NCBI GenBank assembly: GCA_038880555.1
Contig: JAVZRN010000002.1
Location: 62,001 to 126,000 of the forward strand
Direction of reading: 5' to 3'
DNA: 64,000 bases
DNA from: Candidatus Bathyarchaeia archaeon
GTDB taxonomy: Archaea; Thermoproteota; Bathyarchaeia; Bathyarchaeales; Bathycorpusculaceae
This document shows positions 9,423-18,069 of the stretch, in pieces. The translations under genes and the position numbers were made by a program. The notes beneath the pieces are model-generated. The model searched no databases, was not told the origin of the DNA, and saw only the letters and a program-made list of their open reading frames with translations. How positions within the stretch are numbered: the stretch's first letter is position 1; every line of letters begins with the position of its first letter.

Positions 9423-11156
9423 ATGCCAGCGAAAAGGAAAAAGAAGGTTGAAGAGGAGAAAATTGAAAAGCCACCGGAAAAGCCATGGTACAAGTTTTGG
9501 CCTCCAGGCGTTAGAAAACACATAGACTATCCAGAGGTGCCCCTCTTCGAGTTTTTGAGGGATTCTGCCAGAAAATATCCAGATAAAACTGCAATTATCT
9601 ACTTTGACAGAAAGATAACCTTTAGAGAGCTGGATCTGCTTTCTGACAAGTTCGCAACAGCCCTAGTGGATTTGGGAGTGAAAAAAGGAGACAAAGTTGC
9701 CATATTTCTTCCAAACATTCCGCAGTTTGTAATTTCGTATTATGGTGCTTTGAAGGCTGGGGCGATTGTAACAGCGATAAGTCCACTCTACAAGGAACGG
9801 GAGGTTGAGCACCAATTAAATGATTCTGAAGCTGAAACAATAGTTGTTTTAGACATGCTTTATCCAATTGTTGAGAAGGTTTGGGAGAAAACAAAGCTTC
9901 GAAACGTTATAGTGGGAGGCCTAAAGGATTACATGCCAACTTTTAAGGCGGTTCTTGGTTCTCTGTTGAAAAAGATTCCATCCCGCAAGGTAGAGCGCAG
10001 GGCGAACGTCTACTTCTTCACGGAACTCATGGCAAGATACGAGGCCAAACCGCCAAAAGTTGAAATAAATCCGCGGGAGGATTTGGCTGCCCTCCAATAC
10101 ACGGGCGGAACCACCGGCATCTCTAAAGGAGCCATGCTTACCCACATGAATCTTGTTTCAAACGCCGTTATGTGCAAAGAATGGCTTCAAGCCAACGAGG
10201 GCGAAGAAGTTGTTTTAACAGTTCTTCCACTCTTTCACATTTACGGCATGACAACAAGCATGAACGCCCCAATATTCTTCGCTGGAACAATGGTTATGCT
10301 GCCCCGCTTCGACCCAGTAGCCGTCTTGGAAGCCATCCATAAATATAGAGTGACAGTATTCTGTGGAGCGCCAACAATGTACGCCATGCTTCTAGCCCAC
10401 CCAGACCTCAAAAAATACGACCTCACATCAATAAAATTCTGCGTATCCGGTGCGGCTCCACTCCCACCAGAAGTTCAAAAGAAGTTTATGGAGGTAACCG
10501 GCGGCGTCTTAGTCGAGGGTTATGGACTTACAGAGTCATCACCCGTGACGCATGCTAACCCGCTTGACAGGACCATGAAAACCGTGAAAATAGGCTCAAT
10601 TGGGATTCCGTGGCCTGACACCGACGCTAAAATAGTTGATATAGAAACTGGCGAAAAAGAGCTTCCGCCGGGAGAAATCGGCGAACTGATAGTTAAGGGG
10701 CCGCAGGTGATGAAGGGCTACTGGAAAATGCCGGAGGAAACAGCCGAAGTCTTAAGAAACGGCTGGCTTTACACCGGCGACATTGGTAAAATGGATGAGG
10801 ACGGCTACTTCTACATAACAGACCGGAAGAAAGACCTAATCAAGTATAAGGGTTACAGCGTCTACCCGAGGGAGCTTGAAGACGTCTTATATGAACATCC
10901 CGCCGTGAAACTCTGCGGGGTTATAGGCAAACCAGACCCGGTTGCCGGTGAAATACCAAAGGCTTTCGTTGTGCTGAAGGAAGGAATGACCGCCACCGAA
11001 GAGGAGCTTATGAAATTTGTGAACGAGAAGGTTGCACCCTACAAGGCAATCAGGGAGTTGGAAATTCGCAAGGAACTTCCGCTAAGCGCTGTTGGCAAAG
11101 TTCTCCGCAGGGTCTTACGGGAAGAAGAGCTTAAAAAACTGGCTGCTAAAGCCTAA
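9423..11156 (+). CDS. Long-chain acyl-CoA ligase (AMP-forming)
   Basis: The 577-residue protein belongs to the ANL adenylating family. It has the P-loop YTGGTTGISKGA, GYGLTESSP, YTGDIG, DRKKDLIKYKG and the catalytic C-terminal Lys in AVGKVLRR. It would activate fatty acids to acyl-CoA through an acyl-AMP intermediate, the entry step of the pathway encoded upstream. The first 25 residues are strongly charged (KRKKKVEEEKIEK). It lies 55 bases after DUF35 on the same strand. Substrate range cannot be read from sequence. Confidence 0.92.
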   Translation: MPAKRKKKVEEEKIEKPPEKPWYKFWPPGVRKHIDYPEVPLFEFLRDSARKYPDKTAIIYFDRKITFRELDLLSDKFATALVDLGVKKGDKVAIFLPNIPQFVISYYGALKAGAIVTAISPLYKEREVEHQLNDSEAETIVVLDMLYPIVEKVWEKTKLRNVIVGGLKDYMPTFKAVLGSLLKKIPSRKVERRANVYFFTELMARYEAKPPKVEINPREDLAALQYTGGTTGISKGAMLTHMNLVSNAVMCKEWLQANEGEEVVLTVLPLFHIYGMTTSMNAPIFFAGTMVMLPRFDPVAVLEAIHKYRVTVFCGAPTMYAMLLAHPDLKKYDLTSIKFCVSGAAPLPPEVQKKFMEVTGGVLVEGYGLTESSPVTHANPLDRTMKTVKIGSIGIPWPDTDAKIVDIETGEKELPPGEIGELIVKGPQVMKGYWKMPEETAEVLRNGWLYTGDIGKMDEDGYFYITDRKKDLIKYKGYSVYPRELEDVLYEHPAVKLCGVIGKPDPVAGEIPKAFVVLKEGMTATEEELMKFVNEKVAPYKAIRELEIRKELPLSAVGKVLRRVLREEELKKLAAKA

Positions 11157-11182
11157 CCTTCCATCTTTCTTTGTTGCTACTT

Positions 11183-12721
11183 TTAAACAGGCTCGCTTAG
11201 CTTCTTCCCAAACTTTTCAGTCCACTCGCTGACTGAAATGGCGAACTGTTTTTCCACTTTGTTTCTGTGAAGGCTGTTGTATGTGCAGAAGGGTCTAATC
11301 TTGCCGTCGGGCGTTGCGTAGTGTATGACGCATCTTTGCACGCGGTCTAGGTCAAAGTTCCAGACGTCCATAAAGTGCATTATCCCAATCATGACTATTC
11401 TGCGCATGAATTTTCCAAGCGCTTCATAACTTCCCTTCGTTATAACATCTTTAAGCAAGCCTCTAACAAGCGGCGACTTCACTAATGGCAATAGTTCCAA
11501 CATCTTCATTTTCGCTGTTGTCCTCTTGCCCTTAACGCCAGAATAGTAGATGTTCCAGAAGATTTCGGCGAAACGGTCAACATCTACATACTGCGTAATG
11601 GGCTTGTATGAGCCGCCCTTTTCAACAACAAGGAAGGTTGCCGCTCCACACATGGGATGCATTGTGAATTCTGGATAAACTCTATTCTTTACAATGCTCA
11701 TGCCCTTGGAAATTGGAACAGGCCAATTGACGGGACGCCAGTCCCAACGCGTGACAATTCCGTTTGTCTGTTCCTCTATCAGTTTAATGGTGTCTGGCAC
11801 TGTTATGCGCATTTTCCGCATCTCGTCCTTTCGGGCTCTCCCAGCCATGGAAATGGGTTGAATGTTTATGCATCTGACAACATCGTGGTTTTCAACTGCA
11901 TAGCGTACTATGTCGCCGAGGTCTTTGTCGTTTACACCTCTTGCAAGGGTTACGACTAAAACTATCGAGTCTAAGCCTATTTTTCTAGCGTTTTCCAAAA
12001 CCTTATGCTTGATTTTTACGAAGTCTGTTCTGCCCCTTGTTTTCTTGTAGATTTCTTCCCTTAAACCGTCAAATTGAAGGTAAAGTGTGCTCATGCCGGC
12101 GTCTAAAAGCTTTTTGAAGTAGTCGATGTCTTCTGCAAGGCGCAAGCCATTAGTGTTCACTTCCACGTGCTCCACACCCGCCTTTTTCGCCTCCGCGACC
12201 AGTTGTGGCAGATCATTTCTTATTGTTGGTTCGCCCCCGCTGAACTGAAGCGCATTGCAAGCCCATGGCTTATTGTTTCTAAGCAGTTTGATCATGTCTA
12301 CAATCTGTTCGTATGTTGGTTCATAGACATAGTTGACCGCCCCGGCATAGGCGAAGCAGACGGGGCAAGCCATGTTGCAGCGGTTTGTGACGTCTATTAT
12401 GCCTAAAACCGTGTAGGACTTGTGTTGGGTGCATAAGCCACAGTCGTAGGGACACCCCTTAACGGTTTTTGTGCGGGGGTTCTCTAATCCACTTCCGATG
12501 TATTTGGCGTTGTACCATTCTCTGAAAATCCATTTGAAAAGCTCAGCGTCCCCCCAATAAACATCCTCAAACTTTCCATGTTCTGGGCATGTTTTCTCAA
12601 GGTATATTACGCCGTGTTCCTCATAGATTCTCATGGGAACCCTGTTTAGGCATTCTGGACATAGGCTTGTTGAGTAAGTTTCAAACCTTGCTTCTTCTTG
12701 TTTTTGCATGCCAATCGCCAT
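11183..12721 (-). CDS. tes: Tes-like radical SAM protein (tetraether lipid synthase family)
   Basis: The 512-residue protein has three cysteine sets typical of COG1964/Tes: an N-terminal rubredoxin-like group (CPEC at 21-24, CPEHG at 45-49), a cluster motif GCPYDCGLC at 89-97, and the radical SAM motif CNMACPVC at 115-122, followed by FSGGEPT. Characterised Tes enzymes join two diether lipids tail to tail to make membrane-spanning tetraethers, and are about this long. The assignment rests on motif order and length; COG1964 also contains members of other function. The gene is divergent from a TrmB-type regulator and appears nearly leaderless, with a TATA-like ATTTTAATA about 30 bases before the ATG. 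Confidence 0.75.
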   Translation of the reverse strand: MAIGMQKQEEARFETYSTSLCPECLNRVPMRIYEEHGVIYLEKTCPEHGKFEDVYWGDAELFKWIFREWYNAKYIGSGLENPRTKTVKGCPYDCGLCTQHKSYTVLGIIDVTNRCNMACPVCFAYAGAVNYVYEPTYEQIVDMIKLLRNNKPWACNALQFSGGEPTIRNDLPQLVAEAKKAGVEHVEVNTNGLRLAEDIDYFKKLLDAGMSTLYLQFDGLREEIYKKTRGRTDFVKIKHKVLENARKIGLDSIVLVVTLARGVNDKDLGDIVRYAVENHDVVRCINIQPISMAGRARKDEMRKMRITVPDTIKLIEEQTNGIVTRWDWRPVNWPVPISKGMSIVKNRVYPEFTMHPMCGAATFLVVEKGGSYKPITQYVDVDRFAEIFWNIYYSGVKGKRTTAKMKMLELLPLVKSPLVRGLLKDVITKGSYEALGKFMRRIVMIGIMHFMDVWNFDLDRVQRCVIHYATPDGKIRPFCTYNSLHRNKVEKQFAISVSEWTEKFGKKLSEPV

Positions 12722-12751
12722 GTTATGGTTTAAGGTCTTGGCTTGTGGCTA

Positions 12752-12776
12752 TATTAAAATTTCCATAATTTTAATA
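12752..12776. promoter_or_regulatory. 25-bp palindromic operator candidate between tes and trmB
   Basis: Two perfect 10-base arms (TATTAAAATT and AATTTTAATA) flank a 5-base spacer TCCAT. The repeat sits in the 79-base gap between the divergent tes-like and TrmB-type genes. Each arm also contains a plausible TATA element: the right arm lies about 28 bases before the ATG at 12801, the left about 30 before the ATG at 12721. A dimeric regulator bound here would cover both promoters. The symmetry is seen; the regulator is inferred. Confidence 0.6.
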
Positions 12777-12800
12777 GGGTGAAAAGTATTATTCTCTTTC

Positions 12801-13544
12801 ATGAGCGCAAAAATAAAGACCACGCTTAAACGAGCTGGACTGACAGAATATGAGGCGGATGCGTACCTACTGCTCATAGAGAAGGGCGCGCTAACAGCCA
12901 AACAAATAAGCTACGGAGCACAAATACCCTACTCCAAAGTTTACCAAGTCCTGAACAGCCTAGAAAAGAAGGGGTGGATAGAGGCAGCAAGAAAAAGACC
13001 GAGCAGATACTTTCCAAAATCACCTGAAATAGCCCTAAAAACGGCTAAGGCAGCCTTTGAGAATGAGTGGCTGCAAATCGAGAAAACCATAACCGACGAG
13101 CTGCTCCCCATTTATGAGAGGCTGAAAACCAAAGAGAAGTATGATGTTTGGCTTCTGAGAGGCGCATTAAACATAATTTCAAAGTTTAAGGAAATGGCTA
13201 AAAAATGTAGGCAGGAGATGCTCATAGCCCTACCATTCACCAAAGAAGAGTTTCTGCTGGATTTCTACCAGTTGCTCCACTCTTTTATCGGCGAAAAGGT
13301 GCTGGTTCGCTTCATGATGTTGAAAGGATTAAGCGAAAACGTGTATGGGATGCTTTCAAAAATCGGCGAGGTTAAATGTCGAGAAAAAATGTTTGGCGGT
13401 GGAGCCATATCAGACAGCAGCGAAGTTTTACTGCTTTTCAGCGACGAAAGGGGCGAGATAAGCGCCATATGGTCTGACCATCCAGGCTTGGCGGCACTAG
13501 CCAAAGACTACTTCAACTATTTGTGGAAAGAGCCAGAAGAGTGA
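12801..13544 (+). CDS. TrmB-family transcriptional regulator
   Basis: The 247-residue protein opens with a winged helix of the TrmB type (AGLTEYEADAYLLLIEKGALTAKQIS, then IPYSKVYQVLNSLEKKGWIE, residues 11-70), followed by a phospholipase-D-like or effector domain of about 150 residues. Family members repress or activate genes in response to sugars or other ligands. The transcript looks leaderless: a TATA-like box is about 28 bases before the ATG and there is no ribosome-binding site. It is divergent from the tes-like gene, so that gene is a natural first target. The ligand is unknown. Confidence 0.85.
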   Translation: MSAKIKTTLKRAGLTEYEADAYLLLIEKGALTAKQISYGAQIPYSKVYQVLNSLEKKGWIEAARKRPSRYFPKSPEIALKTAKAAFENEWLQIEKTITDELLPIYERLKTKEKYDVWLLRGALNIISKFKEMAKKCRQEMLIALPFTKEEFLLDFYQLLHSFIGEKVLVRFMMLKGLSENVYGMLSKIGEVKCREKMFGGGAISDSSEVLLLFSDERGEISAIWSDHPGLAALAKDYFNYLWKEPEE

Positions 13545-13585
13545 AACTTTAAACCAGCGTTTTAAATGTGATTAAGCTTCAAGAG

Positions 13586-15874
13586 ATGGACACAGTGCGG
13601 GTCAAAGTTAGAGTCACTGGCATAATTCAAGGTGTTGGATTTCGCCCTTTCATATACCGCATAGCCGTAAAAAACGGCTTAAAAGGCTATGTTAGAAATA
13701 TGGGTGACGCGGGAGTTGAAATTCTCCTAGAAGGTGGAGAAAAAGCCATCCGTAGTTTCCTAAGGGATTTGAAAGAAAAGAAGCCGCCACTGGCGCATAT
13801 TCACGAAATTATTACATTAAAACTTGAAGGCGAAAACCAATATACAAGCTTTACAATCGAGAAAAGCTCTGAGGAGTCTGAGCTTTCTGGCTCTATTATT
13901 CCGCCAGATGTTGCCATATGTGACGAGTGCCTAAAGGAATTAAGGGAGAAAGGCAACCCCAGATACGAATACTTTTTCATAACGTGCACTGATTGCGGTC
14001 CAAGATACACAATTATTGAGAGGCTTCCCTATGACCGGGAAAACACCACAATGCGGGACTTTCCCATGTGCAGTTTCTGCCAAAAAGAGTACAAAGACCC
14101 TTTGAATAGACGTTTCCACGCGCAAACGGTGGCTTGTCCAAAATGCGGCCCTAAGGTTTACTTAACCACATGCAAAGGCGAACTGGTTTCCTCCAACGAC
14201 CCGATAAGGGAGGCGGGTAAACTGCTTGTAGAAGGCTTCATTGTCGCCATTAAAGGGTATGGTGGCTTTCATGTGGCAGCGGCAACCACAAAGGATGAGC
14301 CCTTGATAAGGCTTAGGAAGGCAAAGCATAGGAGGCAGAAGCCCTTCGCTATTATGGCGCGAAGCCTTGAGGTTGTACGGTCCTTTGCTGAAGTGAGCCC
14401 AAAAGAAGCCGAGCTTTTAACTTCATATACACGTCCAATAGTGCTTCTGAAAAAAAGCAGCGAATACCGCCTTTCAAATCTGGTTGCTCCGGGTTTGCAT
14501 AATGTTGGCGTCATGCTTCCCTATACTGGATTGCACTATATGTTGTTTGACAGCGTAGACGAGCCAGCCTTTGTTATGACCAGTGCGAATCCGCCAAACC
14601 AGCCCATAGTTAAAGACGATGAGGAAGCCCTAAAGACGTTGGGCGCCATCGTTGACTATTTCCTATTTCACAATAGGCGGATAGCCCACAGATGCGACGA
14701 CTCGGTTGTGCGGGTGCACGACGAGAAACTGGTTTTTATTAGACGTTCGAGGGGTTACGCGCCCGCACCAATAATACTGAGGGAGAAAGCCAAAAAATGT
14801 GTCTTGGCTTTGGGGGGAGAACTGAACAACACCACTTGTATTTTGCTTGGCAACAAAGCCTTCATATCCCAGCATATAGGCGATGTGGAAAACATAGAAA
14901 CCCGAGATTTTTTGGAGATTGCAGCCAAACATTTAATTCGCCTAACAAATAGCAAGGTGGACGCTGTTGCATGCGATTTACACCCAAAGTTCACAACAAC
15001 AAAGCTTGCACAAAACTTGGCGGAGGAGAACGGTTGGCAACTTTTCCAAGTCCAACATCACTATGCCCATGTTGCGGCCTTAATGGCTGAACACGGCGTA
15101 TCCGAAATCGTTGGTGTCTGCTGTGATGGCTACGGATACGGCGCTGACGGCGAGGCTTGGGGAGGCGAAATAATACTGGGCCTAAAAGATTCTATGGAAT
15201 TTAAACGCCTAGCCCACCTTGAAAAACAGCCCATGATCGGTGCTGATTTGGCTACCCGTTATCCGCTTAGAATGGCGGCTGGAATATTACACAAAAAAGT
15301 GGATGTGGAAAACTGGCTCATGCAGAATATGGGGCGTTTCCCTCACGGCGAAAGTGAAGTTCAACTCGTTCTCCAGCAGTTGAAAAAGGGGGTTGGCACT
15401 GTTAAAACAACAAGCTGTGGAAGGATTTTAGATGCGGTTGCAGCCACTTTAGGTGTATGCTTCGAGCGAACATATGAGGGCGAGCCAGCCATGAAGCTGG
15501 AATCAACAGCCATGAATGGAAAAGATGTCTTGACATTAAAGCCAATAATTGAGGGCAACACCTTAAACACAACAGAACTGCTGTTGGAGATATTTGAAAA
15601 CAGAGATAAATGCGACATACATGACTTGGCTTTCTCCGCCCACGCCTACCTAGCTAAAGGCCTAGCAGAATTAGCCATAGAAAAAGCATTAGAAAATGGC
15701 GTAAAAACCGTCGGCTTTTCTGGCGGAGTTGCATGCAACGAGATATTAACGAGAATCATGCGGGAAACCGTTGAAGCAGCTGGCTTAAAATTTCTTGTTC
15801 ATGAGGCGGTTCCACCCGGTGACGGTGGTTTATCTTTTGGTCAAGCTTTCACTGCCGGGCTGCTGTCAACGTAA
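13586..15874 (+). CDS. hypF: Carbamoyltransferase HypF, NiFe-hydrogenase maturation
   Basis: HypF makes the thiocarbamate on HypE that becomes the cyanide ligand of NiFe hydrogenase. Domains appear in order: acylphosphatase (IIQGVGFRPF, residues 1-90), zinc-finger cysteines (CDEC, CTDCGPRYT, CSFC, CPKC, about 108-187), a YrdC-like domain (200-380) and a Kae1-like carbamoyltransferase domain (about 400-762) with HHYAH and GVCCDGYGYGADGEAWGGE. Length 762 is normal. ATG 13586 is chosen over GTG 13568 because TTTTAAA at 13560-13566 is then about 24 bases upstream, as for a leaderless transcript. hypC follows 46 bases later. Confidence 0.95.
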   Translation: MDTVRVKVRVTGIIQGVGFRPFIYRIAVKNGLKGYVRNMGDAGVEILLEGGEKAIRSFLRDLKEKKPPLAHIHEIITLKLEGENQYTSFTIEKSSEESELSGSIIPPDVAICDECLKELREKGNPRYEYFFITCTDCGPRYTIIERLPYDRENTTMRDFPMCSFCQKEYKDPLNRRFHAQTVACPKCGPKVYLTTCKGELVSSNDPIREAGKLLVEGFIVAIKGYGGFHVAAATTKDEPLIRLRKAKHRRQKPFAIMARSLEVVRSFAEVSPKEAELLTSYTRPIVLLKKSSEYRLSNLVAPGLHNVGVMLPYTGLHYMLFDSVDEPAFVMTSANPPNQPIVKDDEEALKTLGAIVDYFLFHNRRIAHRCDDSVVRVHDEKLVFIRRSRGYAPAPIILREKAKKCVLALGGELNNTTCILLGNKAFISQHIGDVENIETRDFLEIAAKHLIRLTNSKVDAVACDLHPKFTTTKLAQNLAEENGWQLFQVQHHYAHVAALMAEHGVSEIVGVCCDGYGYGADGEAWGGEIILGLKDSMEFKRLAHLEKQPMIGADLATRYPLRMAAGILHKKVDVENWLMQNMGRFPHGESEVQLVLQQLKKGVGTVKTTSCGRILDAVAATLGVCFERTYEGEPAMKLESTAMNGKDVLTLKPIIEGNTLNTTELLLEIFENRDKCDIHDLAFSAHAYLAKGLAELAIEKALENGVKTVGFSGGVACNEILTRIMRETVEAAGLKFLVHEAVPPGDGGLSFGQAFTAGLLST

Positions 15875-15920
15875 GCATAAATGATTTATTTTTGTCTGTT
15901 TTGCTATTTCGCAGATAATG

Positions 15921-16163
15921 ATGTGTTTAGCTATCCCAGCGAAAGTTGTAAGCGTTCAAGGTAATGTTGCAAGAGTGGATTTTGGAGGAGGCATAATAAG
16001 GGAGGTTGACATAAGCCTCGTAGAAGTCAAGCCTGATGATTATGTGCTTGTCCATGCTGGTTACGCCATCCAAGTTTTAAGCAGAGAAGAAGCAGAAGAA
16101 ACACTGCGTTTATGGAGTGAACTTCTAGAAACTGAAGAAAAGCTTGAACGAAATAATATATGA
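15921..16163 (+). CDS. hypC: Hydrogenase maturation chaperone HypC
   Basis: The 80-residue protein begins MCLAIPAKV, the HypC signature; Cys2 becomes N-terminal after Met removal and binds iron together with HypD. Two ATGs are adjacent at 15918 and 15921. The second puts the essential Cys at position 2 and is preferred. The rest of the chain folds as the small HypC/HupF beta barrel (VARVDFGGGIIREVDISLV, DYVLVHAGYAI). It lies between hypF and hypD, with 9 bases before hypD. Confidence 0.95.
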   Translation: MCLAIPAKVVSVQGNVARVDFGGGIIREVDISLVEVKPDDYVLVHAGYAIQVLSREEAEETLRLWSELLETEEKLERNNI

Positions 16164-16172
16164 TGAGTTGAA

Positions 16173-17255
16173 ATGTTTAAGCATTTAAAATTTAGAGACC
16201 CTAATTTAACGAAGCGTGTCATCGGAAAAATCCGTGAAGCTGCTCCAAAACGTGATACCGTGAAGATATGCCATGTCTGCGGCACCCACGAGTGGACGAT
16301 AACCCATTTTGGACTGAGAAGCCTTCTACCACAAAACGTTGAGGTCATAGCCGGACCGGGATGCCCAGTATGTGTGACACCAGCCTCTGAAATAGACGAG
16401 GCTGTGCAACTAGCCCTAAAAGGGGTGGTTGTCACATGCTTTGGAGATGTACTCCGCGTGCCAGGGTCTGAAAAATCTCTTTTAGATGCCAAGGCGGAAG
16501 GCGCAGACGTCAGAGTCGTCTACAGCGCGTTAGACGCTGTTAAAATGGCTAAAAAAGAGCCAGATAAAGAATTCGCCTTTTTCGCCATAGGCTTTGAAAC
16601 AACAGCCCCCTCAACCGCCCTAGAAGTTCTGAAAAAACCGCCAAAAAACCTAAGCTTTCTGGTCTCCCATCGTCTTATACCACCAGCAATGGAGCTTCTC
16701 CTCGGAATAGGAGACCTCCACATAGACGGTTTCATCGCTCCAGGGCACGTGAGCACCATCATAGGTTTAAAAGCCTATGAAATTTTCCCGAAAGCTTATC
16801 GCATGCCAACCGTAGTGGCTGGATTTGAACCATTAGATGTACTATTTGCCATATACATGGTCTTAAAACAGGTCAAGGATAATGCGGCACGTTTAGAAAA
16901 TGAGTATGTTAGGGCTGTAAGCTGGGAAGGAAATGTCAAAGCACAAGAGCTAATGCATAAGGCATTCAAAATTGTGGATGGAGAATGGCGCGGTTTAGGA
17001 AAACTTCCATCATCAGCATTCAAATTGAGAGAAGAATACAGCGAATACGACGCACGGGAAAGGTTCGGGGTAAAAATCAGTCACGGGAGAGACCTATTGC
17101 CGGGATGCCAGTGCCATCTTGTAATGATCGGAAAGATTAAGCCCACAGAATGCCCCCTCTTTATGAAAGCTTGCACTCCGCAGAAGCCTATGGGCGCATG
17201 TATGGTAAGCATGGAAGGAACCTGCAGCATATGGGCAAAGGCAATAAATACCTAG
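16173..17255 (+). CDS. hypD: Hydrogenase maturation protein HypD
   Basis: HypD is the iron-sulfur protein on which the Fe(CN)2CO unit is assembled with HypC. The 360-residue sequence has CHVCGTHEW near residue 31, GPGCPVCVT near residue 68, ATGFETTAPSTA-like FAIGFETTAPSTA, and the C-terminal 4Fe-4S cysteines in LLPGCQCHLVMIG, ECPLF, ACTP and GACMVS. All conserved cysteines that I can place are present. The gene follows hypC by 9 bases, so hypFCD form one transcription unit. Confidence 0.95.
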   Translation: MFKHLKFRDPNLTKRVIGKIREAAPKRDTVKICHVCGTHEWTITHFGLRSLLPQNVEVIAGPGCPVCVTPASEIDEAVQLALKGVVVTCFGDVLRVPGSEKSLLDAKAEGADVRVVYSALDAVKMAKKEPDKEFAFFAIGFETTAPSTALEVLKKPPKNLSFLVSHRLIPPAMELLLGIGDLHIDGFIAPGHVSTIIGLKAYEIFPKAYRMPTVVAGFEPLDVLFAIYMVLKQVKDNAARLENEYVRAVSWEGNVKAQELMHKAFKIVDGEWRGLGKLPSSAFKLREEYSEYDARERFGVKISHGRDLLPGCQCHLVMIGKIKPTECPLFMKACTPQKPMGACMVSMEGTCSIWAKAINT

Positions 17256-17286
17256 AAGAATAGAATAACGTAATATGTGATGCCCC

Positions 17287-17451
17287 ATGTCGGAAGAAAA
17301 TATTAGGAAAGAAGTTATGGAGCTTAGAGAAAGAGTTGTAAAACTTGAGGTAAAGGTTGAAGAGCTCACCAAACGCGTTGATACTCTTTCAAACTATGCA
17401 AGAGAACTCTATAACTACTTGCAAAAACAAGCAAGCAAACCAGCATTCTAA
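17287..17451 (+). CDS. Small coiled-coil protein of unknown function after hypD
   Basis: An ATG at 17287 opens 54 codons ending in TAA at 17451. The product begins MSEENIRKEVMELRER and continues in heptads (VVKLEVKVEELTKRVDTL), then YARELYNYLQKQ. It is charged, lacks Cys and membrane segments, and should form a short coiled coil. It starts 31 bases after hypD on the same strand and may share its transcript. I do not recognise a family. Regular heptads and codon-like composition make it more likely real than chance. Confidence 0.6.
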   Translation: MSEENIRKEVMELRERVVKLEVKVEELTKRVDTLSNYARELYNYLQKQASKPAF

Positions 17452-17466
17452 GATAAAAGAAAAGGG

Positions 17467-17916
17467 TTATGGCGGAGGCGGTGGTGGGGGCCCCTCTGGT
17501 GGAGGCCCTTTTCCAAAGAAAGCTTTGACATGCGGTCTCGTTAAGTAATACAATATCAGTATGTTAATGATTAAGCTGATTATCCCTGATGGAAGCGACA
17601 GAATGCTAAGGATTAAGCCGATAATTGAAAACACTAGGCATAGGGTCCAAGCCCATCCTTTTCCAGTCCATAAACCATAAGCAATGAAAAAAGAAATCAG
17701 TCCCAGAATCACCATTATGACTCCTATTGCAATCAACATTCCAGCGACAAGTCCGCCAAGGCCCGGCACTTCCGGAACCCCCGGCATTTCTCCCATGATA
17801 GCTCCGATGAAACCTGCTGCCATAAGCATTAAAGCACCAGCACCTAATGAGAAGAGTGCACTAATGATTTCTAGAATTGCAAGTACCGTGACTCCAAAGG
17901 GTCTTTCTGTTGCCAT
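17467..17916 (-). CDS. Four-helix membrane protein with polyproline tail
   Basis: The 149-residue protein has about four hydrophobic segments (near residues 9-30, 32-41 plus 54-76, 86-103 and 106-123) and a soluble C-terminal tail, HVKAFFGKGPPPEGPPPPPPP. The tail ends in seven prolines, encoded by a C-rich run that reads as G-rich repeats on the plus strand. It resembles small archaeal multi-pass membrane proteins of the DUF4064/DUF2127 kind, but I cannot assign a family. It converges on the small coiled-coil gene and lies next to hypE on the same strand. Confidence 0.7.
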   Translation of the reverse strand: MATERPFGVTVLAILEIISALFSLGAGALMLMAAGFIGAIMGEMPGVPEVPGLGGLVAGMLIAIGVIMVILGLISFFIAYGLWTGKGWAWTLCLVFSIIGLILSILSLPSGIISLIINILILYYLTRPHVKAFFGKGPPPEGPPPPPPP

Positions 17917-18069
17917 ATTTTTATTTCACCAAACTTTGGTGTATTTACTGTTCGATTATATATTATCTTCGGTTTGGAAAATAATTCTACGGCAGCTTCA
18001 AATATTAAGTTAAGTTGTTATTGTTTTTAACTGCATTAGGAAAATAAATTTGTAAATGTAAACATGGAC

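Noticed and set aside
17357-17548. Plus-strand frame of 63 codons over the hypD-downstream coiled-coil gene end
   Set aside because: It overlaps the better-supported 54-codon frame and the polyproline-tail coding region in another frame.
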